DNA from: an uncultured Bacteroides sp.
GTDB taxonomy: Bacteria > Bacillota > Clostridia > Lachnospirales > Lachnospiraceae
Assembly (NCBI GenBank): GCA_945913015.1
Contig: CAMECH010000009.1
Coordinates: forward strand, 1 to 64,000
Reading direction: 5' to 3'
Length of the DNA: 64,000 nt
In this document: one piece after another, positions 16,569 through 25,615 of the stretch
How positions within the stretch are numbered: position 1 is the stretch's first letter
Layout: every line of letters begins with the position of its first letter
Position numbers and translations under genes: made by a program
Notes under the pieces: model-generated
What the model was told of the DNA's origin: nothing
Seen by the model: the letters and a program-made list of their open reading frames with translations, nothing else
Databases searched by the model: none

Positions 16569-16604
16569 CAAATGCTGTGTGCACCTTCTGCACACAGCAT
16601 CCAT
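16569..16604 (-). terminator. Terminator after the 137-residue conserved protein
   Basis: ATGCTGTGTGCA and TGCACACAGCAT form a 12-bp stem with a short loop, followed by TTTGTTAAATTT on the minus strand. It lies 30 bp past the stop of the gene at 16634. Confidence 0.7.
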
Positions 16605-16633
16605 AAAATCATATTCATTAACAGGCAACAAAA

Positions 16634-17047
16634 TTATGCCTTTGTAATATTGACCTGTGTAGCTTTTCCGTCAGAAAGGTCAACACTGAGTACAAGCTTT
16701 CCGCCTATGTTAGTCTTCATCTTACCGGCATAATCGCCGTTAACAGACACCTCATATTCTGCGCCCTCTTCCATCTCAAGGGTAATCTGGGCATCCTTAT
16801 CTCCCTCAACTTTAAAGCTTGTCTCTTTTTCATCCTGCTTAAACTGGTTAACTGCTGTTCCCGGAACCGATTCATATACAAACATTCCGTTGCGCTCAAG
16901 CTTAGTAATCTCATTGAATGTCTTAACCTTATATGAATCACCGCAATGTTCAAAATCTGAAACCTTTGACTTTGTATCTAACTGATAGTTACCAAAACTA
17001 AGCGTTCCATCCGCTTCTGTACGGATAAGCTCATTTACTACCGGCAT
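16634..17047 (-). CDS. Conserved small beta-rich protein (Lachnospiraceae type)
   Basis: This 137-residue soluble protein has no signal and its function is unknown. The N-terminus MPVVNELIRTEADGTLSFGN is followed by KVKTFNEITKLERNGMFVYES and a C-terminal domain that looks like a small beta sandwich (EYEVSVNGDYAGKMKTNIGG). I recall close relatives in many Lachnospiraceae, sometimes labelled endosialidase without evidence. The sequence shows no hydrolase motif, so I do not adopt that name. The SD is AGGAGG, 8 nt upstream. It has its own terminator, and an AT-rich promoter region precedes it (TATAAT-like hexamers at about 17075-17095). Confidence 0.65.
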   Translation of the reverse strand: MPVVNELIRTEADGTLSFGNYQLDTKSKVSDFEHCGDSYKVKTFNEITKLERNGMFVYESVPGTAVNQFKQDEKETSFKVEGDKDAQITLEMEEGAEYEVSVNGDYAGKMKTNIGGKLVLSVDLSDGKATQVNITKA

Positions 17048-17146
17048 CTATTTGTCCTCCTCTAATGCAATTTGTAAATTATAATTAAATTATACAACAA
17101 AACTGTCTGTATTTCTATTACTTTATTTTAAATTTTTTGTGAATAT

Positions 17147-19606
17147 TTAGCGGTTATATCCTCTTTTTCGCTCAAATTCCAGTTTACCGTCATTACATTT
17201 AACAAGAACTTTGTTACCTGCCTTAATGCTTCCCTCAAGAATTTTCTCCGCCATTGTATCCTCAAGTTCTGTCTGGATTGCCCTTCTCAGAGGTCTTGCG
17301 CCATACTTGGAATCATATCCCTTGTCAATAATATACTGCTTTGCTTCCTCTGTAAGCTCAATGGAAATTTTCATCTGCTCAAGAGTTCTCTTATTGACAT
17401 TTTTAATCATAATATCAACAATGTCTGACATATGTGTCTTATTAAGAACATGGAATACTATTATTTCATCTATTCTGTTGATAAACTCAGGCTTGAAAAG
17501 CCTCTTTACCTCATCCATGACACGGTTCTTCATCAGATTGTGGTTCTGCTCCTCATCTGCTCCTGCTGCAAATCCCAGCATCTTAGGTGCGATGATATTT
17601 TCTGCACCCGCATTGGATGTCATAATTATTACAGTGTTCTTAAAATCAACAACCCTTCCTGTAGAATCAGTAATATGCCCGTCGTCAAGCACCTGAAGAA
17701 GTATATTAAATACATCAGGATGAGCCTTTTCGATTTCATCAAAAAGAATTACCGAATAAGGATTTCTTCTGACTTTCTCACTAAGCTGCCCTCCCTCGTC
17801 ATATCCGACATATCCCGGAGGCGAACCGATAATCTTTGAAACAGTATGCTTTTCCATGTATTCAGACATATCAACACGTATAAGCGCATTCTCACTTCCA
17901 AACATAGCATCCGCAAGTGCTTTTGAAAGTTCAGTCTTACCTACACCTGTTGGGCCAAGGAAAAGAAATGAACCTATCGGGCGCTTTGGATCCTTAAGTC
18001 CTACCCTGCCGCGCCTGATTGCCTTTGCAACAGCTTTTACAGCTTCATCCTGACCGACGACTCTTTGATGAAGTGTCTGTTCAAGCTTCATAAGACGTTC
18101 TGACTCAGCCAGCGCCAGCTTCTTAACAGGAATCTTCGTCCACATTGAAACAACATCAGCAATTTCATTTTCTCCGACAAACAGTTCCTGTGAACTCTTT
18201 GACTTCTCCCACTCATCGCGGCTTTTTTTGACTTTTTCCTTAAGCTTTATCTGCTTTTGCTTTATCTCACCGGCCTTTTCATATGCTTCGCTTCTTATAC
18301 AGTCCTCTTTCTGTATCTCAAGCTCGGTAATCTGCTGTTCAAGCTTCTTAATTGAATCAGGCATTGCATATGACCCGAGTCTTACCTCTGAGGCAGCTTC
18401 ATCTATAAGGTCAATCGCTTTATCCGGAAGAAATCTGTCATTAATATATCTTATTGACATCTTAACCGCTGCGTTAACTGCCTCGTCAGTAATTGTAACC
18501 TTATGATGCTCCTCATATTTCGGACGCAGTCCCTTAAGAATCAGAACTGCCTCTTCCTCCGACGGTTCTTCCACACGCACCGGCTGGAAACGTCTTTCAA
18601 GCGCTGCATCCTTTTCAATGTATTTGCGGTATTCTTCAAGAGTTGTTGCACCAATAAGCTGTATCTCGCCTCTTGCAAGTGATGGCTTCAAAATGTTGGA
18701 TGCATCAATGGCTCCTTCAGCCCCGCCCGCTCCGATAATTGTATGCAGCTCATCCAAAAAGAGAAGTATGTTGCCATCCTGCTTAACTTCAGCAATAACT
18801 TTCTTTATCCTCTCCTCAAATTCACCGCGGTACTTTGAACCTGCTACCATACCTGATAAATCAAGTGTTACAAGGCGTTTATTCCGAATTGTATCAGGGA
18901 CGTCGCCCTGTACAATTTTGGCTGCAATTCCTTCTGCGATTGCCGTCTTACCAACACCCGGCTCACCTACTAGGCAAGGGTTATTCTTTGTTCTTCTGCT
19001 CAAAATCTGAATTACTCTCTGAATTTCTTCCTCTCTGCCTATTACAGGGTCAAGCTTTCCCTCACGTACAAGCTGTGTCAAATCCCTGCTGTACTGGTCA
19101 AGTGTCTGCGTACTGTTCTTTTTATCGCGTGGTTTTCCGTTCTGGAAATCCTCTTTATAATTGCCTGCATCTTCTCCCATTGCAACCATTAAGTCTATAT
19201 ACAGCTTTTTGATATTAACACCGATTGTGTTAAGGAGTCTTGTTGCGACACTGTCAGTTTCTTTTATTATGGCAATAAGAAGATGCTCTGTTCCGATAAG
19301 TGCAGACTTAAATCTCGCAGCCTCTCTTGCTGATGCTTCAAGAATTTTCCTGGCCCTTGGCGTATATCCCGCCGGCTCCTTTACATTTACCATGTCATCA
19401 GGTGCAATAAGTTGATTCACAAGGTCTATTATGCGATCCTCATCAACATCATGTTTTTCAAGAACTGCCTGTGCAAGTGAATCTTCTGTCTGAAGCAGTC
19501 CGATAAGAATATGCTCCGAGCCAATATAACCATGTCCCAGTTGTATTGCAACAAGCCCTGCTGCCTGCAATGCTTCTTCTGCCTTTTTTGTAAACCTGCT
19601 CTGCAT
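17147..19606 (-). CDS. clpC: ATP-dependent Clp protease ATPase subunit ClpC
   Basis: This 819-residue AAA+ unfoldase feeds ClpP and recognises arginine-phosphorylated proteins. Parts in order: two Clp_N repeats (about 1-145), AAA-1 with GEPGVGKTAIAEG (near 210), the middle domain with a UVR-like SEAYEKAGEIKQKQIKL (near 430), AAA-2 with GPTGVGKTELSKAL (near 550), the VRMSEYM and DEIEKAHPDV region, and a C-terminal D2-small domain (GYDSKYGARPLRRAIQ). A KMLGFA loop matches the ClpP-binding VGF-type position. Last of the GntR-mcsA-mcsB-clpC operon. SD is ATGAGGACAACG. All catalytic motifs are intact. Confidence 0.95.
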   Translation of the reverse strand: MQSRFTKKAEEALQAAGLVAIQLGHGYIGSEHILIGLLQTEDSLAQAVLEKHDVDEDRIIDLVNQLIAPDDMVNVKEPAGYTPRARKILEASAREAARFKSALIGTEHLLIAIIKETDSVATRLLNTIGVNIKKLYIDLMVAMGEDAGNYKEDFQNGKPRDKKNSTQTLDQYSRDLTQLVREGKLDPVIGREEEIQRVIQILSRRTKNNPCLVGEPGVGKTAIAEGIAAKIVQGDVPDTIRNKRLVTLDLSGMVAGSKYRGEFEERIKKVIAEVKQDGNILLFLDELHTIIGAGGAEGAIDASNILKPSLARGEIQLIGATTLEEYRKYIEKDAALERRFQPVRVEEPSEEEAVLILKGLRPKYEEHHKVTITDEAVNAAVKMSIRYINDRFLPDKAIDLIDEAASEVRLGSYAMPDSIKKLEQQITELEIQKEDCIRSEAYEKAGEIKQKQIKLKEKVKKSRDEWEKSKSSQELFVGENEIADVVSMWTKIPVKKLALAESERLMKLEQTLHQRVVGQDEAVKAVAKAIRRGRVGLKDPKRPIGSFLFLGPTGVGKTELSKALADAMFGSENALIRVDMSEYMEKHTVSKIIGSPPGYVGYDEGGQLSEKVRRNPYSVILFDEIEKAHPDVFNILLQVLDDGHITDSTGRVVDFKNTVIIMTSNAGAENIIAPKMLGFAAGADEEQNHNLMKNRVMDEVKRLFKPEFINRIDEIIVFHVLNKTHMSDIVDIMIKNVNKRTLEQMKISIELTEEAKQYIIDKGYDSKYGARPLRRAIQTELEDTMAEKILEGSIKAGNKVLVKCNDGKLEFERKRGYNR

Positions 19607-19655
19607 ACGTTGTCCTCATTTCTTTTCATTTTATGGCTTTAGGCCGTAACTGCCG

Positions 19656-20684
19656 TCACTTTAAATCCGGCAGGTTTTCCCTTACAAATTCCGAACGGGC
19701 AACCTCCAATTCTTCCTGCGAAAGCTTACCTCTCTCAAGCTGTAAGCTATATGGCTGAATACCTATCATCATCTGATAAATTGAAAAATCATTATTCTCA
19801 TTTTCCTCAAAGAGTCCCAGAAACATTCCCATTCTAAGCTCCGACAACAGTACCAGCGCATCCTTTAAAGAAAGCTTTCTTGCGTACTTTAAGACTCCGT
19901 AAGAACGGTATGCCGCATCCTCTGCAGTAACTCTTCTCTGCTTAATATACTGCTGTCTTCCCATACGCTCCTGATCAATAATCTGCTTAACTATATTATC
20001 GAGATTATCTATAAGCTCTTTCTCCGTAAGTCCGAGAGTTGTCTGATTTGAAATTCTGTAAATATCTCCCGGACTTGAACTGCCCTCTCCAAACACGCTG
20101 CTCATACTCAGACCGAACCGTCCGACCTCATTCATAATTCCTGCAAGCTGCCCCATGCCGGAAAGTGCCGGAAGATGAAGCATGTATGATGCCCTCATTC
20201 CTGTTCCGACGCTTGACGGACAGGTTGTAAGATATCCATACTTCGGATGATATGCATAATCTACACTGCTGCCAATCAAATCATCCATCTGACTTGCTTT
20301 GTCATAGACCAGCGGCATATTCATCCCTGCTGTAAAGCACTGTATTCTTATATGATCTTCTTCATTAAGCATTATTGAAATATCTTCATTGGGTGATACA
20401 AGACCTGCCGCATTTTTCTGTTCCATCAGAAACCTGCTTATCGCATGCCTCTCCTCCATTGCGTGACGCTGACATTCATTAAGATTCTTAAAATCAAATT
20501 CTGTGTAATTGTTCAGTTCTTTAATACCTTTAAGCTTCTCCAGAGTATCCCCTATCATCCGCTCGGCACTCTTTTCATCCAGCTTCAGTGAAAAATTGTA
20601 TTCCGTTATATTTCTTGCCAGTCGCACTCTGCTTGAAATAACAACATCACCATTTGGTCCGTTCTCTTCAAACCATCTTGTCAT
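19656..20684 (-). CDS. mcsB: Protein-arginine kinase McsB
   Basis: This 342-residue enzyme, of the ATP:guanido phosphotransferase fold, phosphorylates arginine residues and marks proteins for ClpC. Visible motifs: SSRVRLARNI (about 17-26), CPSSVGTGMRAS with the conserved Cys-Pro-Ser (near 155), FGEGSSSPGDIYRISNQTTLG (near 200; quoted piece GSSSPGDIYRISNQ), and a C-terminal helical domain. Slightly shorter than the Bacillus protein (about 360), with the usual domain order. It lies 33 bp downstream of mcsA and 49 bp upstream of clpC in a clear operon. Confidence 0.94.
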   Translation of the reverse strand: MTRWFEENGPNGDVVISSRVRLARNITEYNFSLKLDEKSAERMIGDTLEKLKGIKELNNYTEFDFKNLNECQRHAMEERHAISRFLMEQKNAAGLVSPNEDISIMLNEEDHIRIQCFTAGMNMPLVYDKASQMDDLIGSSVDYAYHPKYGYLTTCPSSVGTGMRASYMLHLPALSGMGQLAGIMNEVGRFGLSMSSVFGEGSSSPGDIYRISNQTTLGLTEKELIDNLDNIVKQIIDQERMGRQQYIKQRRVTAEDAAYRSYGVLKYARKLSLKDALVLLSELRMGMFLGLFEENENNDFSIYQMMIGIQPYSLQLERGKLSQEELEVARSEFVRENLPDLK

Positions 20685-20717
20685 GTCAATCTCCGTTCTT
20701 TATACCCATATATCTGA

Positions 20718-21275
20718 TTATTCTTTTTTTGCCTTAAGACTACGGATTCTGTCTCTCAGACTTGCCGCATCCTCATAATTTTCAAGTTCAACCGCTTCTT
20801 TTAGTTTTGCCTGAAGCAGTGCAATTTCTTCATGTTTGTCAGAAAATTTTTCCTTTTGCATAACATCAGGCAAATCCACTTCTTCCTTTTTTGCATTGGC
20901 ATATTTTTTCCCCATATGCTCGCTACTACCCTGAATTTTTCTGATATTATCATCGATTAGCGGTCCAAACACATTGTAACACTCTGCACACCCGAATTTG
21001 CCAACACGTGTAAATTCCTCAAAATTCATCCCGCATTGCGGACAGATAATATGCGCCATCGGATTCTCTTCTGTTCCCGCTGCCGCCTTTCCTGCCGCAA
21101 AAAGCCCCGTGAGAAGTTTTGCAAACGGAAGTTCTGTGCCAAACATATTGCCATAGTAGGCTAAGTCCAGCTTTGAAGCACACTCACTGCAAAGATGGTG
21201 TTCGTTCTTCACTCCGTTAATAACCTCTGTATAATGAATTGTTGCCTCATTTTCATTACAATTTTCACATAACAT
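20718..21275 (-). CDS. mcsA: McsA, activator of McsB, with zinc motifs and UVR domain
   Basis: This 185-residue protein has an N-terminal CENC and CSEC pair, a second pair in CPQCGMNFEEF and CAECY, and a C-terminal UVR domain (AKLKEAVELENYEDAASLRDRIR, about 150-180; key piece ENYEDAASLRDRIR). McsA binds metal and stimulates McsB. The start was placed at the fifth residue of the ORF (MLCENC) because GAGG in ATGAGGAATGAC is its SD; the first ATG has none. Second gene of the operon, following the GntR gene by 53 bp. Confidence 0.92.
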   Translation of the reverse strand: MLCENCNENEATIHYTEVINGVKNEHHLCSECASKLDLAYYGNMFGTELPFAKLLTGLFAAGKAAAGTEENPMAHIICPQCGMNFEEFTRVGKFGCAECYNVFGPLIDDNIRKIQGSSEHMGKKYANAKKEEVDLPDVMQKEKFSDKHEEIALLQAKLKEAVELENYEDAASLRDRIRSLKAKKE

Positions 21276-21328
21276 GTCATTCCTCATTTCTGCACGGCGA
21301 GTGCTTTATAATAACTTTCAATGACAGG

Positions 21329-21703
21329 TCAATTCATATAATCACTGATAATAGCATCAATCATTGAATGAATCTCGTCTTTTGTAATTCCTTTGCACAT
21401 TGCCTGCGCAATAACAACGCGAAGTTGTTTTTCCATTGTATTCAATGCTTCAAGTCTGTCAACATCCAGGGCAATTACAGCTCCATGCCTCCGGTCAAGC
21501 TTGATATAACCTTCCTGTTTTAGTATACTATATGCTTTATTGACCGTATGCATGTTGATTCCGATGTCATCCGCCATCTGTCTTACTGACGGAAGCGAGT
21601 CACCCTCCTGAATCTGTGAAGTTGCAATTCCCAGTATTATCTGATTGCGAAGCTGCATATATAACGCTTCATCACTGTTAAAATCAACTCTCACAACAAT
21701 CAT
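21329..21703 (-). CDS. GntR-family regulator (YtrA subgroup)
   Basis: This 124-residue regulator has an N-terminal winged helix (LYMQLRNQIILGIATSQI and DSLPSVRQMADDIGINMHTV, then AYSILKQEGYIKL) and a short helical C-terminus (about 75-124) instead of a ligand-binding domain, as in YtrA-type proteins. It heads the mcsA-mcsB-clpC operon, where Bacillus encodes CtsR. By position it is a candidate controller of this protein-quality operon. The start was shortened to MIVVRVDF because GGAGGAAAAC precedes it. A consensus-like promoter lies 51-79 bp upstream. Confidence 0.87.
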   Translation of the reverse strand: MIVVRVDFNSDEALYMQLRNQIILGIATSQIQEGDSLPSVRQMADDIGINMHTVNKAYSILKQEGYIKLDRRHGAVIALDVDRLEALNTMEKQLRVVIAQAMCKGITKDEIHSMIDAIISDYMN

Positions 21704-21753
21704 GTTTTCCTCCATTCCGAAACTTCATGTCATTTACGCCATCTGTTATACAT

Positions 21754-21782
21754 ATACTATAACAAGTATTATATTTTGTCAA
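21754..21782 (-). promoter_or_regulatory. Promoter of the GntR-mcsAB-clpC operon
   Basis: TTGACA (21782-21777), a 17-bp spacer and TAGTAT (21759-21754). The -10 lies in an ATACT-N6-AGTAT inverted repeat that could be the GntR operator. No CtsR-type GGTCAAA direct repeats are seen. Confidence 0.6.
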
Positions 21783-21785
21783 TCA

Positions 21786-23363
21786 TCAGTACAGACGCTT
21801 TCTTTTACACATATAAAGCAGTCCAAAATATACTGCAACCGCAATAATAAGTGACGGTATAATCGAAACGAAATTACTGTGCGATGCCATGAATATAAGT
21901 CTGTAAGCAATAAGTGTCACAATTCCCATTACAACCGCACAGAAAAGCGGAACAACATATGTGCTTATTATCTCCTGCCTGTATCCTATATTGCAATACA
22001 GTTCCCAAAGATTAAGCACAAATATCAGCAGTGGGAATGTTGCGCTTCCGATTACAAGTGCATATATTCCAAGATTTGTAAATTTCAGCAGTAACCATAA
22101 CACACCAATGTGAATTATAAGTGAAATAAATGAATGCTTAACAGGAAGAGTCATCTTATCAATTCCCTGAAGCGCCGAAGTTGTCACCGTCGACATCGTA
22201 TAGAATACTACTGCAATTGCTCCGATTCTAAGCATCATAGCACCTTCAACACTGTCATAGCTCGGAAAAAGCAGTTGTATAATAGGTCCTCCAAGCAGCG
22301 CCAGTCCGATAAATGAAGGAATGGCTATCATCATATTTATTTTAACCGTTGCTGAAATTTTACTTCTGATGTCTTTTATTTTCCCCTGTGCATATGAAGC
22401 AACAACGCTCGGAAGCATAGATGAAGACATGGCAGATGCCACTCCCATCGGAAGATTTATCAATATCATGTAGCTGGAATTATAGTTTCCGTTAGTCCTT
22501 GATATAATTTCAGACGTAACTCCCGCTGCCTTCATTATATTGGCATACATAATATCATCCAATGCGGCGCTTATCTGATAAAATGTCTGTCCTATCATAA
22601 TAGGTATTGCGGTCATGGCAATAATTTTACGTATATCAGAAGCCGTTTCCGTCTCTCCCCACGTATCACTCCGCCTTTTTCTCAGAAATACCGGCTTATA
22701 TATGAAATATACAAAAATCATAAATAGCAGTGCCGTCAAGGCACCCATTTCAGTACCGAGTGTACCGCCGGCAGCACCATATGCCGCTGTATCAGCAGAA
22801 TCCTTAAAAGCGTTAATAAGAAGATATCCTGCAAGTACACTTACAACAGCATTGACTATCTGCTCTGCAAGCTGTGATATTGCAGTCGGAATCATTGTTC
22901 CATGTCCCTGAAAGAAGCCTCTGAAAACTCCGAGTGCTGCCACAATCAGGATTGTCGGTGCAAGAACCCGAAGCGGTTTTGCAACGCCCGGATAACTTCC
23001 GGCATATACAACATTTTCAAGGAAATCCGCACCAAACAAAATAACAAGCGCGACAGTTCCTCCTGCACACAGTGCAAGTATCAATGCTGTTTTGAACACT
23101 TTATATGCATTATTAAATTGTTTTTCAACGAGACGTGCTGAGACAAGCTTTGACACCGCCATAGGGAGGCCATAGCATGAAATAATAAGGGCAATGTTGT
23201 AAATATTATATGCAACACTATATATCCCATTGCCCTCACTGCCTATGATATTAAGAAGCGGAATTCTGTAAACCATGCCGATTACACGTACTATAATTCC
23301 GGCCATCGCCAGAATTCCGCCATGAATTATAAATTTTTTGCCTATACTGCTTTTTCCGGACAT
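21786..23363 (-). CDS. SpoVB/MurJ-like polysaccharide or lipid flippase
   Basis: This 525-residue integral membrane protein has about 14 hydrophobic segments and belongs to the MVF/polysaccharide-transport branch of the MOP superfamily. The N-terminus (KFIIHGGILAMAGIIVRVIG and YRIPLLNIIGSEGNGIYSVAY) is typical of SpoVB/YtgP proteins. A basic cytosolic loop (FLRKRRSDTWGE, near 235) and LINLPMGVASAMSSSMLP near 305 are also family features. It should flip undecaprenyl-linked sugars. Last gene of the GT2-glycosidase-anchor operon, which favours an exopolysaccharide role over spore cortex. Start MSGKSSIGKK is 10 bp after the previous stop. Confidence 0.87.
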   Translation of the reverse strand: MSGKSSIGKKFIIHGGILAMAGIIVRVIGMVYRIPLLNIIGSEGNGIYSVAYNIYNIALIISCYGLPMAVSKLVSARLVEKQFNNAYKVFKTALILALCAGGTVALVILFGADFLENVVYAGSYPGVAKPLRVLAPTILIVAALGVFRGFFQGHGTMIPTAISQLAEQIVNAVVSVLAGYLLINAFKDSADTAAYGAAGGTLGTEMGALTALLFMIFVYFIYKPVFLRKRRSDTWGETETASDIRKIIAMTAIPIMIGQTFYQISAALDDIMYANIMKAAGVTSEIISRTNGNYNSSYMILINLPMGVASAMSSSMLPSVVASYAQGKIKDIRSKISATVKINMMIAIPSFIGLALLGGPIIQLLFPSYDSVEGAMMLRIGAIAVVFYTMSTVTTSALQGIDKMTLPVKHSFISLIIHIGVLWLLLKFTNLGIYALVIGSATFPLLIFVLNLWELYCNIGYRQEIISTYVVPLFCAVVMGIVTLIAYRLIFMASHSNFVSIIPSLIIAVAVYFGLLYMCKRKRLY

Positions 23364-23372
23364 GACAAGCCT

Positions 23373-24482
23373 CTAATAATTAATTGCAAAATCAGCAAGA
23401 TACCATTTACCGTTTTGTTTTACAAACACATACGATAAATTCGTATCATATGTCTTGTTTCCTTTACCCCAGTCAACATATAAATCGAAATGAACATCAC
23501 AAGAGAAGCAGTCATCTGAGTACTTCACAAAATTACTTATGTCATTAGTCTTAAATTCATATGTATATGTTTTTCCCCACAAGAATGCCCATACCGCAGG
23601 TATATCACTCACATACTGCTTCGCATTACCGGTCATATAGCTTTTCAGACGTGTAAGGCTTCCCTTGTTAATGATATACTTACCATATTCCACATTAATA
23701 TTCTTTATGTTATCGCTCTGCGCTTTCAGCAATTCCTCATCAGTCGGATATGAAATTACATATCCGCCCTTATTCTGCTCGTCCACGGCAACATTTAACT
23801 GCGTGCCGTCGAGTGTGGCTGATATTTCAGGTTCTGCCATAAGGCCTTCAATTTTATAGATTGTATTGGTAGGGACTGCAACATAGTCGCCTACATTCTT
23901 TGCCTTTTCAACTGCTACATCCTTCTCATTGACAATGTCATCTCCGGCCTGCTTACCATTGATAGTGACAACTGCCTTGGATGGTGCCGTTATTATTATT
24001 GAATTATCCTTATCAAGAAATTCTCCAAATGTAACCTTATCCACACCCCACTCAGGGAAACCGTGCCCGTTCTTTCCTTCTGACTTAAGTGACACTTTGG
24101 CAATGTTCTTGTCGCCAGACTTGATTACATATACCGGTGTATCAGTTGTATACTCGCCGCTTTTCCTTGCAAATGTAACCTCATTTTCAGCAACTGCGTT
24201 CTTCATATAAGAAACAACGTAATCCATTTTCTCATAAGCACTGATTCCATCAGCATTATCCATAACAAGCTGCTCAATATTATCAGCCGAAAACTGCTTC
24301 TTTATTACATCGCCGATAGCAACATCCGGCATTCCCTTCTCATAGTCACCAAGCAGTCCGTAAACCCATATGATTCCGATTACTATAAGTGCCACAAGTA
24401 TTGCAGAATAAATTCCCAGAAACTTCCAGAACCGGCTAATCTTTTTTCTATATTTTCTTTTTGACCTATTATCTTCAATCAT
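23373..24482 (-). CDS. Membrane-anchored TcaA-like protein with C-terminal NTF2-like domain
   Basis: This 369-residue protein has a basic cytosolic N-terminus (about 1-20), one helix (FLGIYSAILVALIVIGIIWVYGLL as its extent, 21-44) and an outer part. Near 150-210 a small beta domain (IIITAPSKAVVTINGKQAG) looks like a PEGA- or TcaA-type repeat. The last 120 residues (YMTGNAKQYVSDIP to VKQNGKWYLADFAINY) resemble an NTF2-like module, as at the end of TcaA. Function unknown; I infer a role in the surface-glycan pathway because the gene lies 14 bp after the phosphodiester glycosidase gene and 9 bp before the flippase gene. Confidence 0.6.
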   Translation of the reverse strand: MIEDNRSKRKYRKKISRFWKFLGIYSAILVALIVIGIIWVYGLLGDYEKGMPDVAIGDVIKKQFSADNIEQLVMDNADGISAYEKMDYVVSYMKNAVAENEVTFARKSGEYTTDTPVYVIKSGDKNIAKVSLKSEGKNGHGFPEWGVDKVTFGEFLDKDNSIIITAPSKAVVTINGKQAGDDIVNEKDVAVEKAKNVGDYVAVPTNTIYKIEGLMAEPEISATLDGTQLNVAVDEQNKGGYVISYPTDEELLKAQSDNIKNINVEYGKYIINKGSLTRLKSYMTGNAKQYVSDIPAVWAFLWGKTYTYEFKTNDISNFVKYSDDCFSCDVHFDLYVDWGKGNKTYDTNLSYVFVKQNGKWYLADFAINY

Positions 24483-24496
24483 TCGTTATCTTCCTC

Positions 24497-25606
24497 TTAT
24501 TTTACCAAAAATGCTGTCGGACACTGTCTCGGACCTGTTGGCGAATATGGTGTGTTGATTACCTCGCCATCATAGTACATCTGTGTTGATGTGCCCCCGT
24601 CCATAGTCGAGGCATTAACTGCCCCATACTGCTGCATTATATACAGCAAATCTGCAAACGAGGCACCGAGGCTGTTCGCCTGACGTCCGTCAACCGCAAG
24701 AAGCAGTACTGCACCGTCTGCACGCTGTCCTATTGCCGTACGCGGATTAAGACCTCCTCCGACGCCGGATACATCCTGTGCTTCACCATTGATAATGAGG
24801 AATGGTCCTATGCTGCTGCTTATGCTTACACAATCACGCATTCCCATATCTATAGCCTGCTGTCCGTTCATATTACCTACTACAAGTACATTGTCCTTCG
24901 TAAATCCTGTCACATGACATCTTGTCGTTCTGTCACCATTTACAATGTTGCCGTCTGTCATTACCAGTCCCACCGGCATTGCAGTATATGTAAGCTCACC
25001 GTCAACAAATTCACCGCCGTTAATTCCGGCAATTGCCTCATATTGTGCCGCAATCTTGGCAACCACTCTTCCGTCGCCGTTAAAAAATGACGGAACAGTG
25101 CCGACAAACACTCTTGAAGGGTCTTTAACAATCATAAGCTTTCCGCGATATGTCGTTCCCTTAATATCAATGACCTCAATGTCCTTTACTTCTTCCTGAT
25201 TTTCGTCTGCCTGCACCGTACCGGAAACAGTTGTAACAAGACTCGTATTTGTTATTACGTCCGTATCTTTAATTGAATTTTTCTCAATTATTGCCATTAC
25301 CTCATCTTCAGTAAAGAACCAGTTTGCAATAAACCCGATTGCACTTGTCTCACGCAGAGACATTACAAACTGCTCCTGAGCCGTCTTCGATGGCCCATAT
25401 ACAAGTACGCACATAAGTGCATAAATACCTCCGCAGAGTATTACGAGCGTAACAAGCAGTGTAATCAGCACTTTCCCTGCAGCATTGAACACTTTCTTTG
25501 CTGTTACTTTTCTTTCTTTTCCATCATCATTCGGATCCAGCATCTCTGTATCGTCAATTCTGATTAACTCGATTTCCTCTCTGTTATTTCTTCCCTTCTG
25601 TGTCAT
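24497..25606 (-). CDS. Phosphodiester glycosidase (NAGPA/DUF2233 family), membrane-anchored
   Basis: This 369-residue protein has a cytosolic N-terminus, one transmembrane segment (VLITLLVTLVILCGGIYALM, about 48-68) and an outer NAGPA domain. Characteristic pieces: IAGINGGEFVDGE, VGLVMTDGNIV, RTAIGQRADGAVLLLAVDGRQ and the signature STMDGGTSTQMYYDGEVIN. The family includes the lysosomal uncovering enzyme and bacterial enzymes that cleave sugar-1-phosphodiesters. It probably edits or trims a phosphodiester-linked wall polymer. Between the GT2-GtrA gene (9 bp) and the TcaA-like gene in one operon. Confidence 0.83.
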   Translation of the reverse strand: MTQKGRNNREEIELIRIDDTEMLDPNDDGKERKVTAKKVFNAAGKVLITLLVTLVILCGGIYALMCVLVYGPSKTAQEQFVMSLRETSAIGFIANWFFTEDEVMAIIEKNSIKDTDVITNTSLVTTVSGTVQADENQEEVKDIEVIDIKGTTYRGKLMIVKDPSRVFVGTVPSFFNGDGRVVAKIAAQYEAIAGINGGEFVDGELTYTAMPVGLVMTDGNIVNGDRTTRCHVTGFTKDNVLVVGNMNGQQAIDMGMRDCVSISSSIGPFLIINGEAQDVSGVGGGLNPRTAIGQRADGAVLLLAVDGRQANSLGASFADLLYIMQQYGAVNASTMDGGTSTQMYYDGEVINTPYSPTGPRQCPTAFLVK

Positions 25607-25615
25607 GTAACCTTT

